Positions 1-12,386 are shown, numbered from the stretch's first letter. The stretch: DNA of 64,000 nucleotides from Tepidimonas taiwanensis (GCF_020162115.1 NZ_CP083911.1:1178001-1242000); one strand, 5' to 3'. Notes: a model not told the origin generated them from the sequence alone. Numbers and translations: made by a program.

Positions 1-1143
1 CTTCTCGACGTTGGCCTTGATGGCCTCGATCGCGTAGTCCACCTGCTCCTCGGTCGTCCAGCGACCGATCGTGATGCGCAGGCTGCTGTGGGCGAGCTCG
101 TCGCTGCGGCCGAGCGCACGCAGCACGTAGCTGGGCTCCAGGCTCGCCGACGTACAGGCGGAGCCGCTGGAGACGGCCACCCCCTTGATCCCCATGATCA
201 GGGACTCGCCCTCGACGTAGTTGAAGCTCATGTTGAGGTTGTGCGGCACGCGCTTGGTCGGGTGGCCGTTGACGAACGACTGCTCGATCTGGCTCAGGCC
301 CGCGAGCAGCCGGTCGTGGAGGCGCTGGATGCGCGGCAGCTCGGTGGGCATCTCGGCCTTGGCGATCGCGAACGCCTCGCCCATCCCGACGCACTGGTGC
401 GTCGCGAGCGTGCCGGAACGCAGCCCGCGCTCGTGCCCGCCGCCGTGCATTTGCGCTTCCAGCCGCACGCGCGGCTTGCGGCGCACGTACAGCGCGCCGA
501 TGCCTTTCGGACCGTAGGTCTTGTGCGAAGCCAGGCTCATCAGGTCGACCGGCAGCTTGCCGAGGTCGATCTCGACCTTGCCGGTCGCCTGCGCGGCGTC
601 GACGTGGAAGATCACGCCCTTTTCCCGGCAGATCTGGCCAATGGCCTCGATGTCCTGGATGACGCCGATCTCGTTGTTGACGAACATCACGCTGGCCAGG
701 ATCGTGTCGGGCCGGATCGCATCCCGAAACGCGTCCAGGTTCACCAGGCCATCCTGATCGACGTCGAGGTACGTGACCTCGAAGCCTTCACGCTCCAGGT
801 GCCGGCAGGTGTCGAGCACCGCCTTGTGCTCGGTCTTGACCGTGATGATGTGCCGGCCCTTGCCCTGGTAGAAGTGCGCCGCCCCCTTGAGCGCGAGGTT
901 GTTCGATTCGGTCGCGCCGCTGGTCCAGACGATCTCGCGCGGGTCGGCCCCGATCAGGTCCGCGACCTGCTCCCGCGCGTGTTCGACGGCCTTTTCCGCT
1001 TCCCAGCCCCAGGCGTGGCTGCGCGAGGCTGGGTTGCCGAAATGCTCGTACAGCCACGGGATCATCTTGTCGACCACGCGCGGGTCCACCGGCGTGGTGG
1101 CGCTGTAGTCCATGTAAATCGGAAAATGCGGCGTCTTGCTCAT
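1..1143 (-). CDS. iscS: Cysteine desulfurase IscS (3' end cut by window edge)
   Basis: PLP enzyme that takes sulfur from L-cysteine, holds it as a persulfide on its active cysteine and passes it to IscU for Fe-S cluster assembly in the cytosol. 381 codons are visible; the family is about 404 residues, so only the last ~23 residues lie outside the window. The start [20 protein letters not shown] is the canonical N-terminus. The PLP lysine sits in [12 protein letters not shown] (K208) and the sulfur-accepting cysteine in [17 protein letters not shown] (C330). iscR lies 30 bp upstream on the same strand, so this is the start of an isc operon; iscU and iscA would follow beyond the left edge. Identity is secure. 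Confidence 0.97.
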   Translation of the reverse strand, partial: MSKTPHFPIYMDYSATTPVDPRVVDKMIPWLYEHFGNPASRSHAWGWEAEKAVEHAREQVADLIGADPREIVWTSGATESNNLALKGAAHFYQGKGRHIITVKTEHKAVLDTCRHLEREGFEVTYLDVDQDGLVNLDAFRDAIRPDTILASVMFVNNEIGVIQDIEAIGQICREKGVIFHVDAAQATGKVEIDLGKLPVDLMSLASHKTYGPKGIGALYVRRKPRVRLEAQMHGGGHERGLRSGTLATHQCVGMGEAFAIAKAEMPTELPRIQRLHDRLLAGLSQIEQSFVNGHPTKRVPHNLNMSFNYVEGESLIMGIKGVAVSSGSACTSASLEPSYVLRALGRSDELAHSSLRITIGRWTTEEQVDYAIEAIKANVEK

Positions 1144-1173
1144 CGCAGGCTCCAAAGGGCGTCGGAAAAATGG

Positions 1174-1707
1174 TCAGTGACCGTTGGCCGAGGCCAGCGC
1201 AAACACTGAGTTGGGCGCATTGACCCGCACCGGCTTGACCACCGGCGTGGGCGAGATGGCGCGCTTGATCGACGGGCCGGGCTCGACCGCCACGCCGCGG
1301 GCGAGCTGTTCGTCGACCAGTTTTTGCAGCGTCACCGATCGCAGGAACTCCACCATGCGCTCGTTGAGCTCCGCCCACAGGTCGTGCGTCATGCAGCGCT
1401 GCCCCTCGCCGTGGCAGTTTTCCTTGCCGCCGCACTGCGTGGCGTCGATCGGCTCGTCCACCGAGAGAATGATGTCGGCCACGGTGATCTCGGACGCCTT
1501 GCGCCCGAGCGTGTACCCCCCGCCGGGGCCTCGCGTGGACTCGACCAGATGATGCCGGCGCAGCTTACCGAAGAGCTGCTCCAGGTACGACAGCGAAATG
1601 TGCTGGCGCTGGCTGATCGCGGCGAGCGTGACGGGACCGCTGGCCTGGCGCAACGCCAGATCGATCATCGCCGTGACGGCGAAACGGCCTTTGGTGGTCA
1701 GGCGCAT
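1174..1707 (-). CDS. iscR: Fe-S cluster regulator IscR (Rrf2 family)
   Basis: Transcription regulator of Fe-S cluster biogenesis, 177 aa. The start at [19 protein letters not shown] is the conserved Rrf2 winged-helix N-terminus; an in-frame extension of 80 codons upstream crosses the promoter and is rejected. Three cysteines in the segment [14 protein letters not shown] (about residues 92-106) are the known [2Fe-2S] ligands; in E. coli IscR a histidine is the fourth ligand. It is first in the operon, directly before iscS, the usual arrangement, and in known systems represses its own operon when loaded with a cluster. A dyad overlapping the -10 box fits that. Length is slightly greater than the 162 aa of E. 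coli IscR. Confidence 0.96.
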   Translation of the reverse strand: MRLTTKGRFAVTAMIDLALRQASGPVTLAAISQRQHISLSYLEQLFGKLRRHHLVESTRGPGGGYTLGRKASEITVADIILSVDEPIDATQCGGKENCHGEGQRCMTHDLWAELNERMVEFLRSVTLQKLVDEQLARGVAVEPGPSIKRAISPTPVVKPVRVNAPNSVFALASANGH

Positions 1708-1751
1708 GGCAGACTCCTGGTACACACTCGAGGAACCGAAGATCGTTGTGG

Positions 1752-1803
1752 ATATTCCCGAGCGTTTCGCTAGAGTATACCAAAAGCCGAATATTTTTGT
1801 CAG
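1752..1803 (-). promoter_or_regulatory. iscR promoter with candidate IscR operator
   Basis: Reading the minus strand, CTGACA (1803-1798) and TATACT (1779-1774) lie 18 bp apart, a good sigma-70 type promoter about 65 bp before the iscR start codon. An imperfect dyad runs from 1752 to 1778: on the plus strand ATATTCCCGAGCG, then TTT, then CGCTAGAGTAT. The arms mirror each other around the TTT and the dyad overlaps the -10 box. Position and shape recall the type 1 IscR site of E. coli, known to mediate autorepression. The promoter is seen; the assignment to IscR is inferred from position. Confidence 0.6.
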
Positions 1804-1907
1804 GAATTCGCCCCCCATCATCCCTGACGGCGACGGGGATTTATCCGACAAAAGGAGGCACGGCCTCCGCCTCCAGCACACGTCGACCGCAGCAGCCCCG
1901 ATACACC

Positions 1908-3224
1908 TCAGGAGGCATCGGGCCTTCCCAAGCGCAGCGAGAAGCAAAACCGCACGCCCGTGCCGGGATGAGCGTCATAAAAACGAACGGTGGCGCCGAT
2001 TTTGGTCGCCCGCGCCAGCACGTTGCGAACCCCACGACCTTGCGCGCCCGACAGGGTCCCCGGCGGCATCCCTTGCCCATCGTCCTCGACGGTGAGCAAG
2101 ACAAAATCCCGATGCTGCCAAGTCGCCACCGTCACCGTGCGAGCGTGCGCGTGTTTGACAATGTTGGCAAAAATTTCCTGCAGACAGCGAAACAGGTGCA
2201 AAACCCCTCTCGAATCCAGCATGGGCAGCGGGGCCACGTCTTGCACGGCCCAGCGCAACTCGATGCCCGCCGCCTCCAGCGTCGGCCCCAAGCGCTGACG
2301 TATCGTCCCCAGCACAGCGGGTAAATCCCCCTCCATCGGCTCGAGCGAGTCCAATGTCAGCCGTAACTCATCGAGCGCCTGCACCAGCAACGGCTCGATC
2401 GACGCCCGCGCCACGACATCAGGGGATTGACGCACCAGGTTGAGGGCCTGCACCAGTTGGCTGCCCAGCCCGTCGTGCATCTCTCGCATGATGCGCCGTC
2501 GCTCTCGGTCGACATCGTGTTGCCGCTGCGCGCGACGCAGTCGCTCGGTCATCCCTCGCCATTCGGCAGCGTACCGATTCAGCTCTTCACGCAAAACCCC
2601 GTTGGACCGCAGCAATGCATCGATTTGCGCCAGGCCCCACGCCAGCACCGCCACACCCAGCGCGACAACAGCAAGCCCTCTACCCCAAACCGCCAGCGTC
2701 TGCGGGCCACCGAGCGTCACCAACCCGCTGTCGTGCGCGACGAGCGCGGCATCGACCAGCGCCGATAACGCAGTCCAGCCAACGGCTGCCGTACCACCTC
2801 CGCTCGAATGCGCCAGTCGCATCAACACCCACAGCGTCACGAGCAGCGCCGCCAGACATGCCCCACCGAGCACAAGGCGCAAACCGCCGCCCTCCTCCCC
2901 AGTCTGGAGCGACCATGGGCCTGCGACCCAGCTCCAACCATAGAGAGCATGCAACCCCGCTGCAGCCGCCGCCCACAACAGCCCATTTTGTCGCAGGGCA
3001 CGTGCCACACTCCAAGCGAGCAGCACCACCAACACACCGCCCACCATGACAGCCCATGCAGCGAATGCGGCATCCGCCGGCCACACGGTTTGCGCGGTGA
3101 TGGGAACCGAGGCATCGGCCCCCAAGCGATTCTCGATGGATGGCATGGCGCTGGACACCCCCGGTGCGGCGAGCCCTCGTGCCGTCGGCGTCACTGCGTG
3201 CGACCCAGCTGTAACGCTGCGCAT
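1908..3224 (-). CDS. Membrane sensor histidine kinase, NarL/HisKA_3 type
   Basis: Sensor kinase of 438 aa. The N-terminal ~200 residues hold several hydrophobic stretches (for example the [13 protein letters not shown] region and two later pairs), so the sensor part lies in the membrane with little periplasmic domain. A short coiled region leads to the phospho-acceptor helix [17 protein letters not shown] (His about residue 250), typical of HisKA_3. The ATPase domain follows with [12 protein letters not shown] (N box) and DDGQGMP (G1 box). The start at 3224 is preferred over 3254 because a GGGGG-rich ribosome site lies just before it. The cognate response regulator gene ends 96 bp upstream on the same strand. 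The signal sensed is unknown. Third-position base use is less GC-rich than in its neighbours. Confidence 0.88.
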   Translation of the reverse strand: MRSVTAGSHAVTPTARGLAAPGVSSAMPSIENRLGADASVPITAQTVWPADAAFAAWAVMVGGVLVVLLAWSVARALRQNGLLWAAAAAGLHALYGWSWVAGPWSLQTGEEGGGLRLVLGGACLAALLVTLWVLMRLAHSSGGGTAAVGWTALSALVDAALVAHDSGLVTLGGPQTLAVWGRGLAVVALGVAVLAWGLAQIDALLRSNGVLREELNRYAAEWRGMTERLRRAQRQHDVDRERRRIMREMHDGLGSQLVQALNLVRQSPDVVARASIEPLLVQALDELRLTLDSLEPMEGDLPAVLGTIRQRLGPTLEAAGIELRWAVQDVAPLPMLDSRGVLHLFRCLQEIFANIVKHAHARTVTVATWQHRDFVLLTVEDDGQGMPPGTLSGAQGRGVRNVLARATKIGATVRFYDAHPGTGVRFCFSLRLGRPDAS

Positions 3225-3320
3225 CGTCGCCCCCTTCGATCGAGCCGCCATCATCGTAGCCGGTGATCAATTCGACCCTGCATTTGCTGATGACGTTAGA
3301 GGCCAGGTCAAGCCATGCTA

Positions 3321-3977
3321 TCACAACAACCCCCGCGCCTGCGCGGCGCGCACCACCTGTACCCGGGTGTGCACGGCCAGCTTGCGGTAGAGGTTTTTGA
3401 CGTGCGTGCTGACCGTCGAGACCCCGATACCCAGGCGCTGCGCGATCTCCTTGTTCACGTAGCCCTGCGCGACGAGGCGCAGGACGTCGGTCTCCCGCTC
3501 CGACAACTCGGGCACCGGGCCATCGGCCACCGCGCCGGCCTCCGCGCCCGCGGCACGGAACTGCTTGAGCAGCATGCGCGCGAGCAGCGGCGAAATGGGG
3601 GCACCCCCCTCGCGGATCTGCTGGATGGCCGCGATCAGTTCGTCCTCGCTGCAGCCCTTGAGGACGTAGCCCGTAGCACCCATCTGCAGCGCGCGGATCA
3701 GGCGCGACTCGTCACCGAAGACGGTGAAGACCAGCAGCTCGGCGTCGGGCCGCGCCTGGGCCAGCAGCCGCAGCATGTCCTCGCCCCGCCCGTCCGGCAA
3801 CCCCAGATCGACCAGGAACACATCCGCCAGGCTATGCGGCGCCATGCGCTCCGCGTGCGCGTAGGTGTCGGAATGCCCCACCAGCCGCCAGTCGGGGCGC
3901 TGCCGCAACGCAGCCTCGACGAAGCGCAGAATGGTGGGGTCGTCCTCGATCAGATACAGACGCGTGATGTCCGCCAT
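3321..3977 (-). CDS. Two-component response regulator, NarL/LuxR family
   Basis: Regulator of 218 aa with a receiver domain followed by a LuxR-type helix-turn-helix. Acidic pocket EDD at residues 11-13, phospho-acceptor D57 in FLVDLGLPDG, then K near 105 in GYVLKGCSEDEL. The C-terminal segment LSERETDVLRLVAQGYVNKE followed by STVSTHVKNLYRKL is a standard LuxR HTH. The start MADITRLYLIEDDP is chosen; an upstream in-frame codon at 4037 would almost reach the uvrB stop. It precedes the histidine kinase gene, and the two almost certainly form one signalling pair. Targets are not evident from context. Confidence 0.92.
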   Translation of the reverse strand: MADITRLYLIEDDPTILRFVEAALRQRPDWRLVGHSDTYAHAERMAPHSLADVFLVDLGLPDGRGEDMLRLLAQARPDAELLVFTVFGDESRLIRALQMGATGYVLKGCSEDELIAAIQQIREGGAPISPLLARMLLKQFRAAGAEAGAVADGPVPELSERETDVLRLVAQGYVNKEIAQRLGIGVSTVSTHVKNLYRKLAVHTRVQVVRAAQARGLL

Positions 3978-4038
3978 GGCCTGATTGTGGTCAATCCCGG
4001 ACGGGCCCTCGCTCCCCAAAACGGGGGAGCACTGCACC

Positions 4039-6117
4039 TCACGGCGACGCCAACGCCGCCGCTTCGCTGCCGTGCGCGCCGAGCACGCGGTCTTTCAGGG
4101 CGGCGAGCCGGTCGCGCACGCGCGCCGCAGCCTCGAACTCCAGATTGCGCGCGTGCTCCAGCATCTGTTTTTCCAACCGCTTGATCTCGCGCGCCAGGTC
4201 TTTTTCGTCCATCTCCTCCACCAGCGCCGCGGCCGCGCGCACCTCGGCCTCGCGCTGCGCCTCCTGCGCCGCTTTGTCGCTGACGACGCCGTCGATCAGG
4301 TCCTTGATGCGCTTGTGCACGCCGCGCGGCGTGATACCGTGCGCCGCGTTGTAGGCGAGCTGCTTGGCGCGGCGGCGCTCGGTCTCGTCGATCGCGCGGC
4401 GCATCGAGTCGGTGATGGTGTCGGCGTAGAGGATCGCCATGCCGTTGAGGTTGCGTGCCGCGCGGCCGATGGTCTGGATGAGGCTGCGCTCGGCGCGCAG
4501 GAAACCCTCCTTGTCGGCGTCCAGAATCGCTACCAGCGACACCTCGGGGATGTCCAGCCCCTCGCGCAGCAGGTTGATACCGACCAGCACGTCGAACGCC
4601 CCCAGCCGCAGGTCGCGGATGATCTCCACGCGCTCGACCGTGTCCACGTCCGAGTGCAGGTAGCGCACGCGCACGCCGTTTTCCGTCAGGTAGTCGGTCA
4701 ACTGCTCGGCCATGCGTTTGGTGAGCGTCGTCACCAGCACGCGCTCGTCGCGCTCCACGCGCAGGCGGATTTCCTGCAGCACATCGTCGACCTGGTGAGT
4801 GGCCGGGCGCACTTCCACGACGGGGTCCACCAGGCCCGTGGGGCGCACCACCTGCTCCACCACCTGTGACGAGCGGCGCAACTCGTACTCCCCCGGCGTC
4901 GCGGAAACGAAAATGACCTGCCGCATGCGCTGTTCGAACTCCTCGAACTTCAGCGGCCGGTTGTCCAGCGCGCTGGGCAGGCGAAATCCGTACTCGACCA
5001 GCGTCGTCTTGCGCGCGCGGTCGCCGTTGTACATCCCCGCGAGCTGCCCGATCATCACGTGGCTCTCGTCCAGGAACATCAGCGCGTCGCGCGGGAGGTA
5101 ATCGGTCAGCGTGCTGGGGGGCTCGCCCGGCGCGGAGCCGGAGAGGTGGCGCGTGTAGTTTTCGATGCCCTTGCAGTGCCCGACCTCGACCAGCATCTCC
5201 AGGTCGAAGCGCGTGCGCTGCTCCAGCCGCTGCGCCTCCAGCAGCTTGCCCATCGCGACCAGCTCCTTCAGCCGCGCGTCCAGCTCCTGCTTGATGCCCT
5301 CCACCGCGCGCAGCACCTGTTCGCGCGGGGTCACGTAGTGGCTGCTCGGGTAGATGGTAAAGCGCGGCAGCTTCTGCCGCACGTGGCCGGTGAGCGGGTC
5401 GAACAGCGCGAGCGACTCCACCTCGTCGTCGAACAGCTCGATGCGCACCGCGAGTTCGGAGTGCTCCGCCGGGAACACGTCGATCGTGTCCCCGCGTACG
5501 CGGAACTTGCCGCGCACGAATTCCTGCTCGTTGCGCTGGTACTGCATGCGCACGAGCTGCGCGATGATGTCACGCTGGCCGATGCGGTCACCGGCGCGCA
5601 GCGTCAGGATCATGCGGTGGTAATGCTCCGGGTTGCCGATGCCGTAGATCGCGCTGACGGTGGCGACGATGACGACGTCGCGCCGCTCCAGCAGGCTCTT
5701 GGTGCACGACAGGCGCAGCTGCTCGATGTGCTCGTTGATCGCGCTGTCCTTTTCGATGTAGAGGTCGCGCTGCGGGACGTAGGCCTCGGGCTGGTAATAA
5801 TCGTAATAACTGACAAAGTATTCGACGGCGTTCTTCGGAAAGAACTCGCGAAACTCGCTGTAAAGCTGCGCTGCCAGTGTCTTGTTCGGCGCAAAGACGA
5901 TGGCCGGGCGCCCCAGACGGGCGATCACGTTGGCCATCGTGTAGGTCTTGCCGGAGCCGGTGACGCCCAGCAGCGTCTGGAACGCCTCGCCGTCGCGCAC
6001 GCCCTCGACCAGGCGCGCGATGGCCTCCGGCTGGTCGCCCGCCGGCGGATACGGTTGAAACAGCTGGAACGGCGAGCCCTCGAACGTGACGAACCGTCCC
6101 GTGCTTTCGTTGCCCAA
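4039..6117 (-). CDS. uvrB: UvrABC excinuclease subunit B
   Basis: DNA-damage verification subunit of nucleotide excision repair, 692 aa, full family length. Walker [13 protein letters not shown] at 51-62, the aromatic beta-hairpin [17 protein letters not shown] near 104-120 that clamps damaged DNA, DESH box in [12 protein letters not shown], helicase motif [11 protein letters not shown], and a C-terminal UVR motif ([19 protein letters not shown]) that contacts UvrC and UvrA. The gene begins with TTG; the choice is backed by a strong AGGAGG about 6 bases upstream and by the expected N-terminus with [17 protein letters not shown]. It is divergent from the aminotransferase gene with about 110 bp between them. 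Identity secure. Confidence 0.97.
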   Translation of the reverse strand: MGNESTGRFVTFEGSPFQLFQPYPPAGDQPEAIARLVEGVRDGEAFQTLLGVTGSGKTYTMANVIARLGRPAIVFAPNKTLAAQLYSEFREFFPKNAVEYFVSYYDYYQPEAYVPQRDLYIEKDSAINEHIEQLRLSCTKSLLERRDVVIVATVSAIYGIGNPEHYHRMILTLRAGDRIGQRDIIAQLVRMQYQRNEQEFVRGKFRVRGDTIDVFPAEHSELAVRIELFDDEVESLALFDPLTGHVRQKLPRFTIYPSSHYVTPREQVLRAVEGIKQELDARLKELVAMGKLLEAQRLEQRTRFDLEMLVEVGHCKGIENYTRHLSGSAPGEPPSTLTDYLPRDALMFLDESHVMIGQLAGMYNGDRARKTTLVEYGFRLPSALDNRPLKFEEFEQRMRQVIFVSATPGEYELRRSSQVVEQVVRPTGLVDPVVEVRPATHQVDDVLQEIRLRVERDERVLVTTLTKRMAEQLTDYLTENGVRVRYLHSDVDTVERVEIIRDLRLGAFDVLVGINLLREGLDIPEVSLVAILDADKEGFLRAERSLIQTIGRAARNLNGMAILYADTITDSMRRAIDETERRRAKQLAYNAAHGITPRGVHKRIKDLIDGVVSDKAAQEAQREAEVRAAAALVEEMDEKDLAREIKRLEKQMLEHARNLEFEAAARVRDRLAALKDRVLGAHGSEAAALASP

Positions 6118-6227
6118 AAGAAACCTCCTCGATGCTGCGTGCCTGGACCAACGGGTGAGTGTACGGGGCGCCCGGCCCGGCCGCTAAAATCGGTGGGTTT
6201 TTTCACCCAACCCCTTAGTGCTGCACC

Positions 6228-7427
6228 ATGTCGCTCTTTGCCCACGTCGAAATGGCCCCGCGTGACCCGATCCTGGGTCTGAACGAACAATTTGCGGCCG
6301 ATCCGCGCCCGAACAAGGTCAACCTGGGCGTCGGCGTCTACTACGACGACGAGGGCAAACTGCCACTGCTGCGTTGTGTGCAGGCGGCCGAACAGCGCCT
6401 GATGGAAAAGCCCGCGCCGCGCGGCTACCTGCCGATCGACGGTCTGGCCGCGTACGACAGCGCGGTCAAGGCGCTGGTGTTCGGTGCCGACAGCGCCGTG
6501 GTCCGCGACGGTCGGGTGGCCACGGTGCAGGCGCTGGGCGGTACCGGCGGCCTGAAGATCGGCGCGGACTTTCTGAAAAAACTGCTGCCCCAGGCCAAGG
6601 TGCTGATCAGCGATCCGAGCTGGGAGAACCACCGGGCGCTGTTCACCAACGCGGGGTTTCCGGTCGAGACCTACACCTACTACGACGCGGCGCGCCGCGG
6701 GGTCGATGTCGACGGGATGCTCGCCAGCCTGCGCGCTGCGCCGGCCGGCACGATCGTCGTGCTGCACGCCTGCTGCCACAACCCCACCGGCTATGACCTG
6801 ACGCCCGCGCAGTGGGACGCCGTCGTGGCCGTCGTGCGCGAGCGGGGTCTGATCCCGTTCCTCGACATGGCGTACCAGGGCTTCGGCTTCGGGATCGCCG
6901 AAGACGGCGCCGCGGTCGGCAAGTTCGTCGCCGCGGGGCTGGACGTATTCGTCGCCACGTCGTTTTCCAAGAGCTTCAGCCTCTACGGCGAGCGCGTCGG
7001 CGCGCTGTCGGTGGTCTGCGCCAGCAAGGACGAGGCCGATCGCGTGCTGTCGCAGCTCAAAATCGTCGTGCGCACCAACTACTCCAACCCGCCCACGCAC
7101 GGCGCGGCGGTCGTGGCCACCGTCCTCAACACCCCCGAGCTGCGCACCCAGTGGGAACAGGAACTGGGCGAGATGCGCACCCGCATCAAGGCGATGCGCC
7201 AGCGGCTGGTCGACGGCCTGAAGGCCGCCGGCGTGCAGCAGGACATGTCCTTCATCACGCAGCAGCTGGGCATGTTCAGCTACTCGGGCCTCAGCAAGGA
7301 CCAGATGGTGCGCCTGCGCACCGAGTTCGGCGTGTACGGCACCGACACCGGCCGCATGTGCGTTGCCGCGCTCAACAGCCGCAACATCGACCACGTCTGC
7401 CAAGCGATCGCCGCCGTCCTCCGGTGA
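6228..7427 (+). CDS. Aromatic amino acid / aspartate aminotransferase (class I)
   Basis: PLP-dependent transaminase, 399 aa, of the AspC/TyrB family (class I, fold type I). The N-terminus MSLFAHVEMAPRDPILGLNE and the NKVNLGVGVYYDDEGKLP block are typical. The PLP lysine is K248 in ATSFSKSFSLYGERVG; the phosphate and ring contacts lie in HACCHNPTGYDL and DMAYQGFG. It would interconvert 2-oxoglutarate/glutamate with aspartate, tyrosine or phenylalanine and their oxo-acids; by sequence alone substrate preference cannot be fixed. A TAAAAT box about 40 bases upstream is a possible -10. The gene stands alone, followed by a hairpin and then phaZ. Confidence 0.93.
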   Translation: MSLFAHVEMAPRDPILGLNEQFAADPRPNKVNLGVGVYYDDEGKLPLLRCVQAAEQRLMEKPAPRGYLPIDGLAAYDSAVKALVFGADSAVVRDGRVATVQALGGTGGLKIGADFLKKLLPQAKVLISDPSWENHRALFTNAGFPVETYTYYDAARRGVDVDGMLASLRAAPAGTIVVLHACCHNPTGYDLTPAQWDAVVAVVRERGLIPFLDMAYQGFGFGIAEDGAAVGKFVAAGLDVFVATSFSKSFSLYGERVGALSVVCASKDEADRVLSQLKIVVRTNYSNPPTHGAAVVATVLNTPELRTQWEQELGEMRTRIKAMRQRLVDGLKAAGVQQDMSFITQQLGMFSYSGLSKDQMVRLRTEFGVYGTDTGRMCVAALNSRNIDHVCQAIAAVLR

Positions 7428-7436
7428 CGGGGCTGT

Positions 7437-7460
7437 CCCCGAGGTGACGCCGCCTCGGGG
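7437..7460. terminator. GC-rich hairpin between aminotransferase and phaZ
   Basis: A perfect 8-bp inverted repeat, CCCCGAGG and CCTCGGGG, separated by eight bases, starts ten bases after the aminotransferase stop codon. There is no T tract after it on either strand, so it may be a weak or Rho-assisted terminator, or a structure that protects the upstream transcript's 3' end. Confidence 0.5.
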
Positions 7461-7498
7461 ATGCGCCGCATGGCGCCGCCGGCGACTTCCTGCTATAT

Positions 7499-7512
7499 TT
7501 GCTGCACCGCAA
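7499..7512. promoter_or_regulatory. Candidate PhaR-type operator before phaZ
   Basis: TTGCTGCACCGCAA is a 14-bp inverted repeat (TTGC, six bases, GCAA) 23 bp before the phaZ start. TGC/GCA-rich dyads of this kind occur upstream of phasin and other granule genes in betaproteobacteria, where PhaR binds. That this one binds PhaR is inference; phaR itself is not in the window. Confidence 0.35.
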
Positions 7513-7535
7513 CATAAACAAAGGCAGGCGACGCC

Positions 7536-8921
7536 ATGCTGTATCACCTGTATGAGGCGCAGCGCGCGCTGATGGAGCCGTTTTCCGACTTCGCGTCGGT
7601 GGCGGCCAAGCTGTTCGCGAACCCCTCGTCGCCGCTGGCGCAAACCCCTTTCTCGCAGCGCATCGCCGCGGCGTACGACCTCCTGCACCGACTGGGCAAG
7701 GACTACGAAAAGCCCGAGTTCGGCATCCGCACGATCGACATCGACGGCGTGCAGGTGGCCATCCACGAGCGCGTCGAGATGGAGCGGCCATTTTGTGAGC
7801 TGCGCCGCTTCAAGCGCTACTCGGACGATCCGCAAACGCTGGCGCGCCTGAAAGAGCAGCCGGTGGTGCTGATCGTCGCGCCGCTGTCCGGCCATTACGC
7901 GACGCTGCTGCGCGACACGGTGCGCACGATGCTGCGCGACCACAAGGTCTACATCACGGACTGGAAAAACGCGCGCATGGTGCCGCTGTCCGAGGGCGAC
8001 TTCCACCTCGACGACTACGTGCACTATGTGGAGGACTTCATCCGCTACCTGCAGCGCGAGTACGGCAACTGCCACGTGATGAGCGTGTGCCAGCCGACGG
8101 TGCCGGTGCTGGCCGCTGTTTCGCTCATGGCCAGCCGTGGCGAGCGCACGCCGTTGTCGATGACGATGATGGGCGGCCCGATCGACGCGCGCCGTTCGCC
8201 CACGGCCGTCAACAACCTCGCGGTCCACCGCAGCTACGAGTGGTTCGAGAACAACGTGATCTACCGCGTGCCCGCCGGGTTTCCGGGCGAGGGGAGACGC
8301 GTGTACCCGGGCTTTCTGCAGCACGCGGGCTTCATCGCGATGAACCCGGACCGCCACGTCAACAGCCATTACGACTACTTCCTGCACCTCATCGAGGGCG
8401 ACAACGAGAGCGCCGAGGCGCACCGGCGTTTCTACGACGAGTACAACGCCGTACTCGACATGGACGCGCACTACTACCTGGAAACGATCCGCACCGTGTT
8501 CCAGGAATTCAAGCTCGTTCATGGCACGTGGGACGTGCGCGCGCCCGACGGCACGCTGGAGCGGGTGCGGCCGCAGGACATCCGCCACACGGGCCTGCTG
8601 ACGGTCGAGGGCGAGCTGGACGACATCTCGGGCAGCGGTCAGACGCAGGCTGCGCACGACCTGTGCACCGGCATCGCGGCCGACGACCGCCGGCACTTCG
8701 AGGTGCCGGGCGCGGGTCATTACGGGATCTTCAGCGGGCGCCGCTGGCGCGAGATCGTCTACCCGGTGGTGCGTGACTTCATCCGCGCCCACGAACCGGC
8801 GCGCGGCGGCGCCGACCCGGCCGCCGTCCAGGCCGAGGCGGAGTCGTTGGCCGCGGCGATCCGGCGTGACGACACGCCACCGGCGCGGACCGCTCGTCGC
8901 GCGCGCCGCGCGGGGTCATGA
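7536..8921 (+). CDS. phaZ: Intracellular polyhydroxyalkanoate depolymerase
   Basis: Hydrolyses PHB stored in cytoplasmic granules. 461 aa; the family is near 420, the excess being an Arg/Ala-rich C-terminal tail. No signal peptide, matching the intracellular class. The nucleophile is a cysteine rather than serine, in [12 protein letters not shown] (C185), as in Ralstonia PhaZ1. Earlier landmarks are [19 protein letters not shown] and [14 protein letters not shown]; the catalytic His is probably in [17 protein letters not shown]. Its stop overlaps the ferredoxin start (ATGA). Together with phaCAB 11 kb away it forms the storage cycle. A candidate PhaR site lies just upstream. Confidence 0.94.
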   Translation: MLYHLYEAQRALMEPFSDFASVAAKLFANPSSPLAQTPFSQRIAAAYDLLHRLGKDYEKPEFGIRTIDIDGVQVAIHERVEMERPFCELRRFKRYSDDPQTLARLKEQPVVLIVAPLSGHYATLLRDTVRTMLRDHKVYITDWKNARMVPLSEGDFHLDDYVHYVEDFIRYLQREYGNCHVMSVCQPTVPVLAAVSLMASRGERTPLSMTMMGGPIDARRSPTAVNNLAVHRSYEWFENNVIYRVPAGFPGEGRRVYPGFLQHAGFIAMNPDRHVNSHYDYFLHLIEGDNESAEAHRRFYDEYNAVLDMDAHYYLETIRTVFQEFKLVHGTWDVRAPDGTLERVRPQDIRHTGLLTVEGELDDISGSGQTQAAHDLCTGIAADDRRHFEVPGAGHYGIFSGRRWREIVYPVVRDFIRAHEPARGGADPAAVQAEAESLAAAIRRDDTPPARTARRARRAGS

Positions 8922-9658
8922 CGACCGGGGTTTGCACGCCGTCGGCGCTGGCGGACCGGATCGACGCCGCGTTACCGCAGACCCAGTGCACGCGCTGCGG
9001 CTACCCCGACTGCCGGGGTTATGCCGAGGCGATCGCGCGCGGTGAAGCCGACATCGACCAATGCCCGCCGGGGGGCGCCGAGGGGGTGCGGCGGCTGGCC
9101 GCGATCGTCGGCCGTGCCCCGAAGCCACTCAACCCCGCACACGGCACCGAAGGACCGATGGCGGTGGCGGTGATCGACGAGCAGTGGTGCATCGGCTGCA
9201 CGCTGTGTCTCAAAGCCTGTCCAACAGACGCCATCGTCGGCGCGCACAAGCGCATGCACACGGTGATGGCGCGCTATTGCACGGGCTGCGAGCTGTGCGT
9301 GCCGGTGTGCCCGGTCGACTGCATCGCGATGCAGCCGGTCAGCGGCGAGCGCACCGGCTGGGCGGCGTGGTCGCCCGAGCAGGCAGCCGTCGCCCGCGTG
9401 CGCTACGCCGCCCGGCGCGCGCGCCTGCAGCGCGAAACGGACGAGGCTGCCGAGCGGCGGCTGCAAAAAGCCGAGGCCAAGCTGGCCGACCTGGCCCACC
9501 ACTCCAAACACACCGACGCCGACACGCTGGCACGCAAGCGCGCCCTCGTCGAAGCGGCCATCGCGAAGGCGCGCGCCGCACGCACGGTAGGCGCGACGCG
9601 ACAGAACGCACCAGCCGTCACGGCTCCCGCGGCATCGGGCACGAGCGCAGCGCCCTGA
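8918..9658 (+). CDS. RnfB-like 4Fe-4S ferredoxin protein
   Basis: 246 aa iron-sulfur protein. The N-terminus carries a Fer4_7/Fe-S domain with CTRCGYPDC plus a later Cys (CPPGG), as in the soluble part of RnfB. Two classical ferredoxin repeats follow: [12 protein letters not shown] and [12 protein letters not shown]. The last ~90 residues are a charged helix ([20 protein letters not shown]) and an Ala/Thr-rich tail. It lacks the N-terminal membrane helix of true RnfB and no other rnf gene is nearby, so it is best called an RnfB-like electron carrier; in related bacteria such genes often sit beside nth (endonuclease III), which is not here. Translation is coupled to phaZ by an ATGA overlap. 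Confidence 0.88.
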   Translation: MTTGVCTPSALADRIDAALPQTQCTRCGYPDCRGYAEAIARGEADIDQCPPGGAEGVRRLAAIVGRAPKPLNPAHGTEGPMAVAVIDEQWCIGCTLCLKACPTDAIVGAHKRMHTVMARYCTGCELCVPVCPVDCIAMQPVSGERTGWAAWSPEQAAVARVRYAARRARLQRETDEAAERRLQKAEAKLADLAHHSKHTDADTLARKRALVEAAIAKARAARTVGATRQNAPAVTAPAASGTSAAP

Positions 9659-9740
9659 ACCGAGCGTGATGTCTCATCGCAGCCACGCGGCGCCGAGTGG
9701 CGGGCCCGTCTTGACGGTGATCCCTGCGCCGAGCCCGATA

Positions 9741-9769
9741 CCCCGCTGCCGCCACGCGGCGGCGCGGGG
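9741..9769. terminator. Hairpin between convergent genes
   Basis: In the 176-bp gap between the ferredoxin gene and the convergent epimerase gene lies CCCCGC-T-GCCGCC, a four-base loop ACGC, then GGCGGC-G-CGGGG. The stem is about 12 bp. There is no T run, so it is a plausible bidirectional stop for both operons rather than a textbook intrinsic terminator. The rest of the gap shows no gene. Confidence 0.5.
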
Positions 9770-9834
9770 GCATCCCACACACAGCCGCCGCTGCGCCTCG
9801 GGTATTCCCCTGCAGCGCTCTGCTCTCAGCCCCT

Positions 9835-10334
9835 TCAGCGAGCCGTTACCCCTTCCGTCCCCGCTTCGGCCAGCGCACGAAACGCCTGCACCACCTCCGG
9901 CGGGGCCTGCACGAGTTCGATCAGCACGCCCTCCCCGCCCACGGGGAACTCGTCGTTGCCCTTCGGGTGGATGAAGCAGATGTCGAAGCCCGCCGCGCCC
10001 CGGCGGATACCGCCGGGGGCGAAGCGCACGCCCTGGGCCGACAACCACTCGACAGCCTTGGGCAGGTCGTCTACCCACAGCCCCACGTGGTTGAGCGGTG
10101 TCGTGTGCACGGCGGGCTTCTTCTCCGGGTCGAGCGGCTGCATCAGGTCCACCTCGACCTTGAACGGTCCCGCGCCGGTGGCGCAGATGTCTTCGTCGAC
10201 GTTTTCGCGCTCACTGACGAAGGTGCCCGTGACCTCGAGGCCGAAGAGGTCGACCCAGAGCCGCCGCAGGCGCGCCTTGTCCGGAGCGCCGATGGCGATC
10301 TGCTGCACGCCCAGGATGCGAAACGGCCGTGCGC

Positions 10335-10338
<4 letters not shown>
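9835..10338 (-). CDS. VOC-family protein, probable methylmalonyl-CoA epimerase
   Basis: 167 aa glyoxalase-fold protein, two beta-alpha-beta-beta-beta modules: [21 protein letters not shown] at the start and [21 protein letters not shown] near residue 90. Likely metal ligands are H in LNHVGLWV and E in [10 protein letters not shown]. The first ligand position, usually His in the form DHxxIAV, is Gln here (VQQIAIG). It is the last gene of the propionyl-CoA operon and overlaps the pccA stop by ATGA, so it probably interconverts (2S)- and (2R)-methylmalonyl-CoA, the one step otherwise missing. The function rests mainly on context; VOC proteins are diverse. Confidence 0.72.

Positions 10339-12386
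<2,048 letters not shown>

Noticed and set aside
5925..8792. A 955-codon minus-strand frame opposite the aminotransferase and phaZ genes
   Set aside because: Antisense to two well-supported genes and running into uvrB in another frame.
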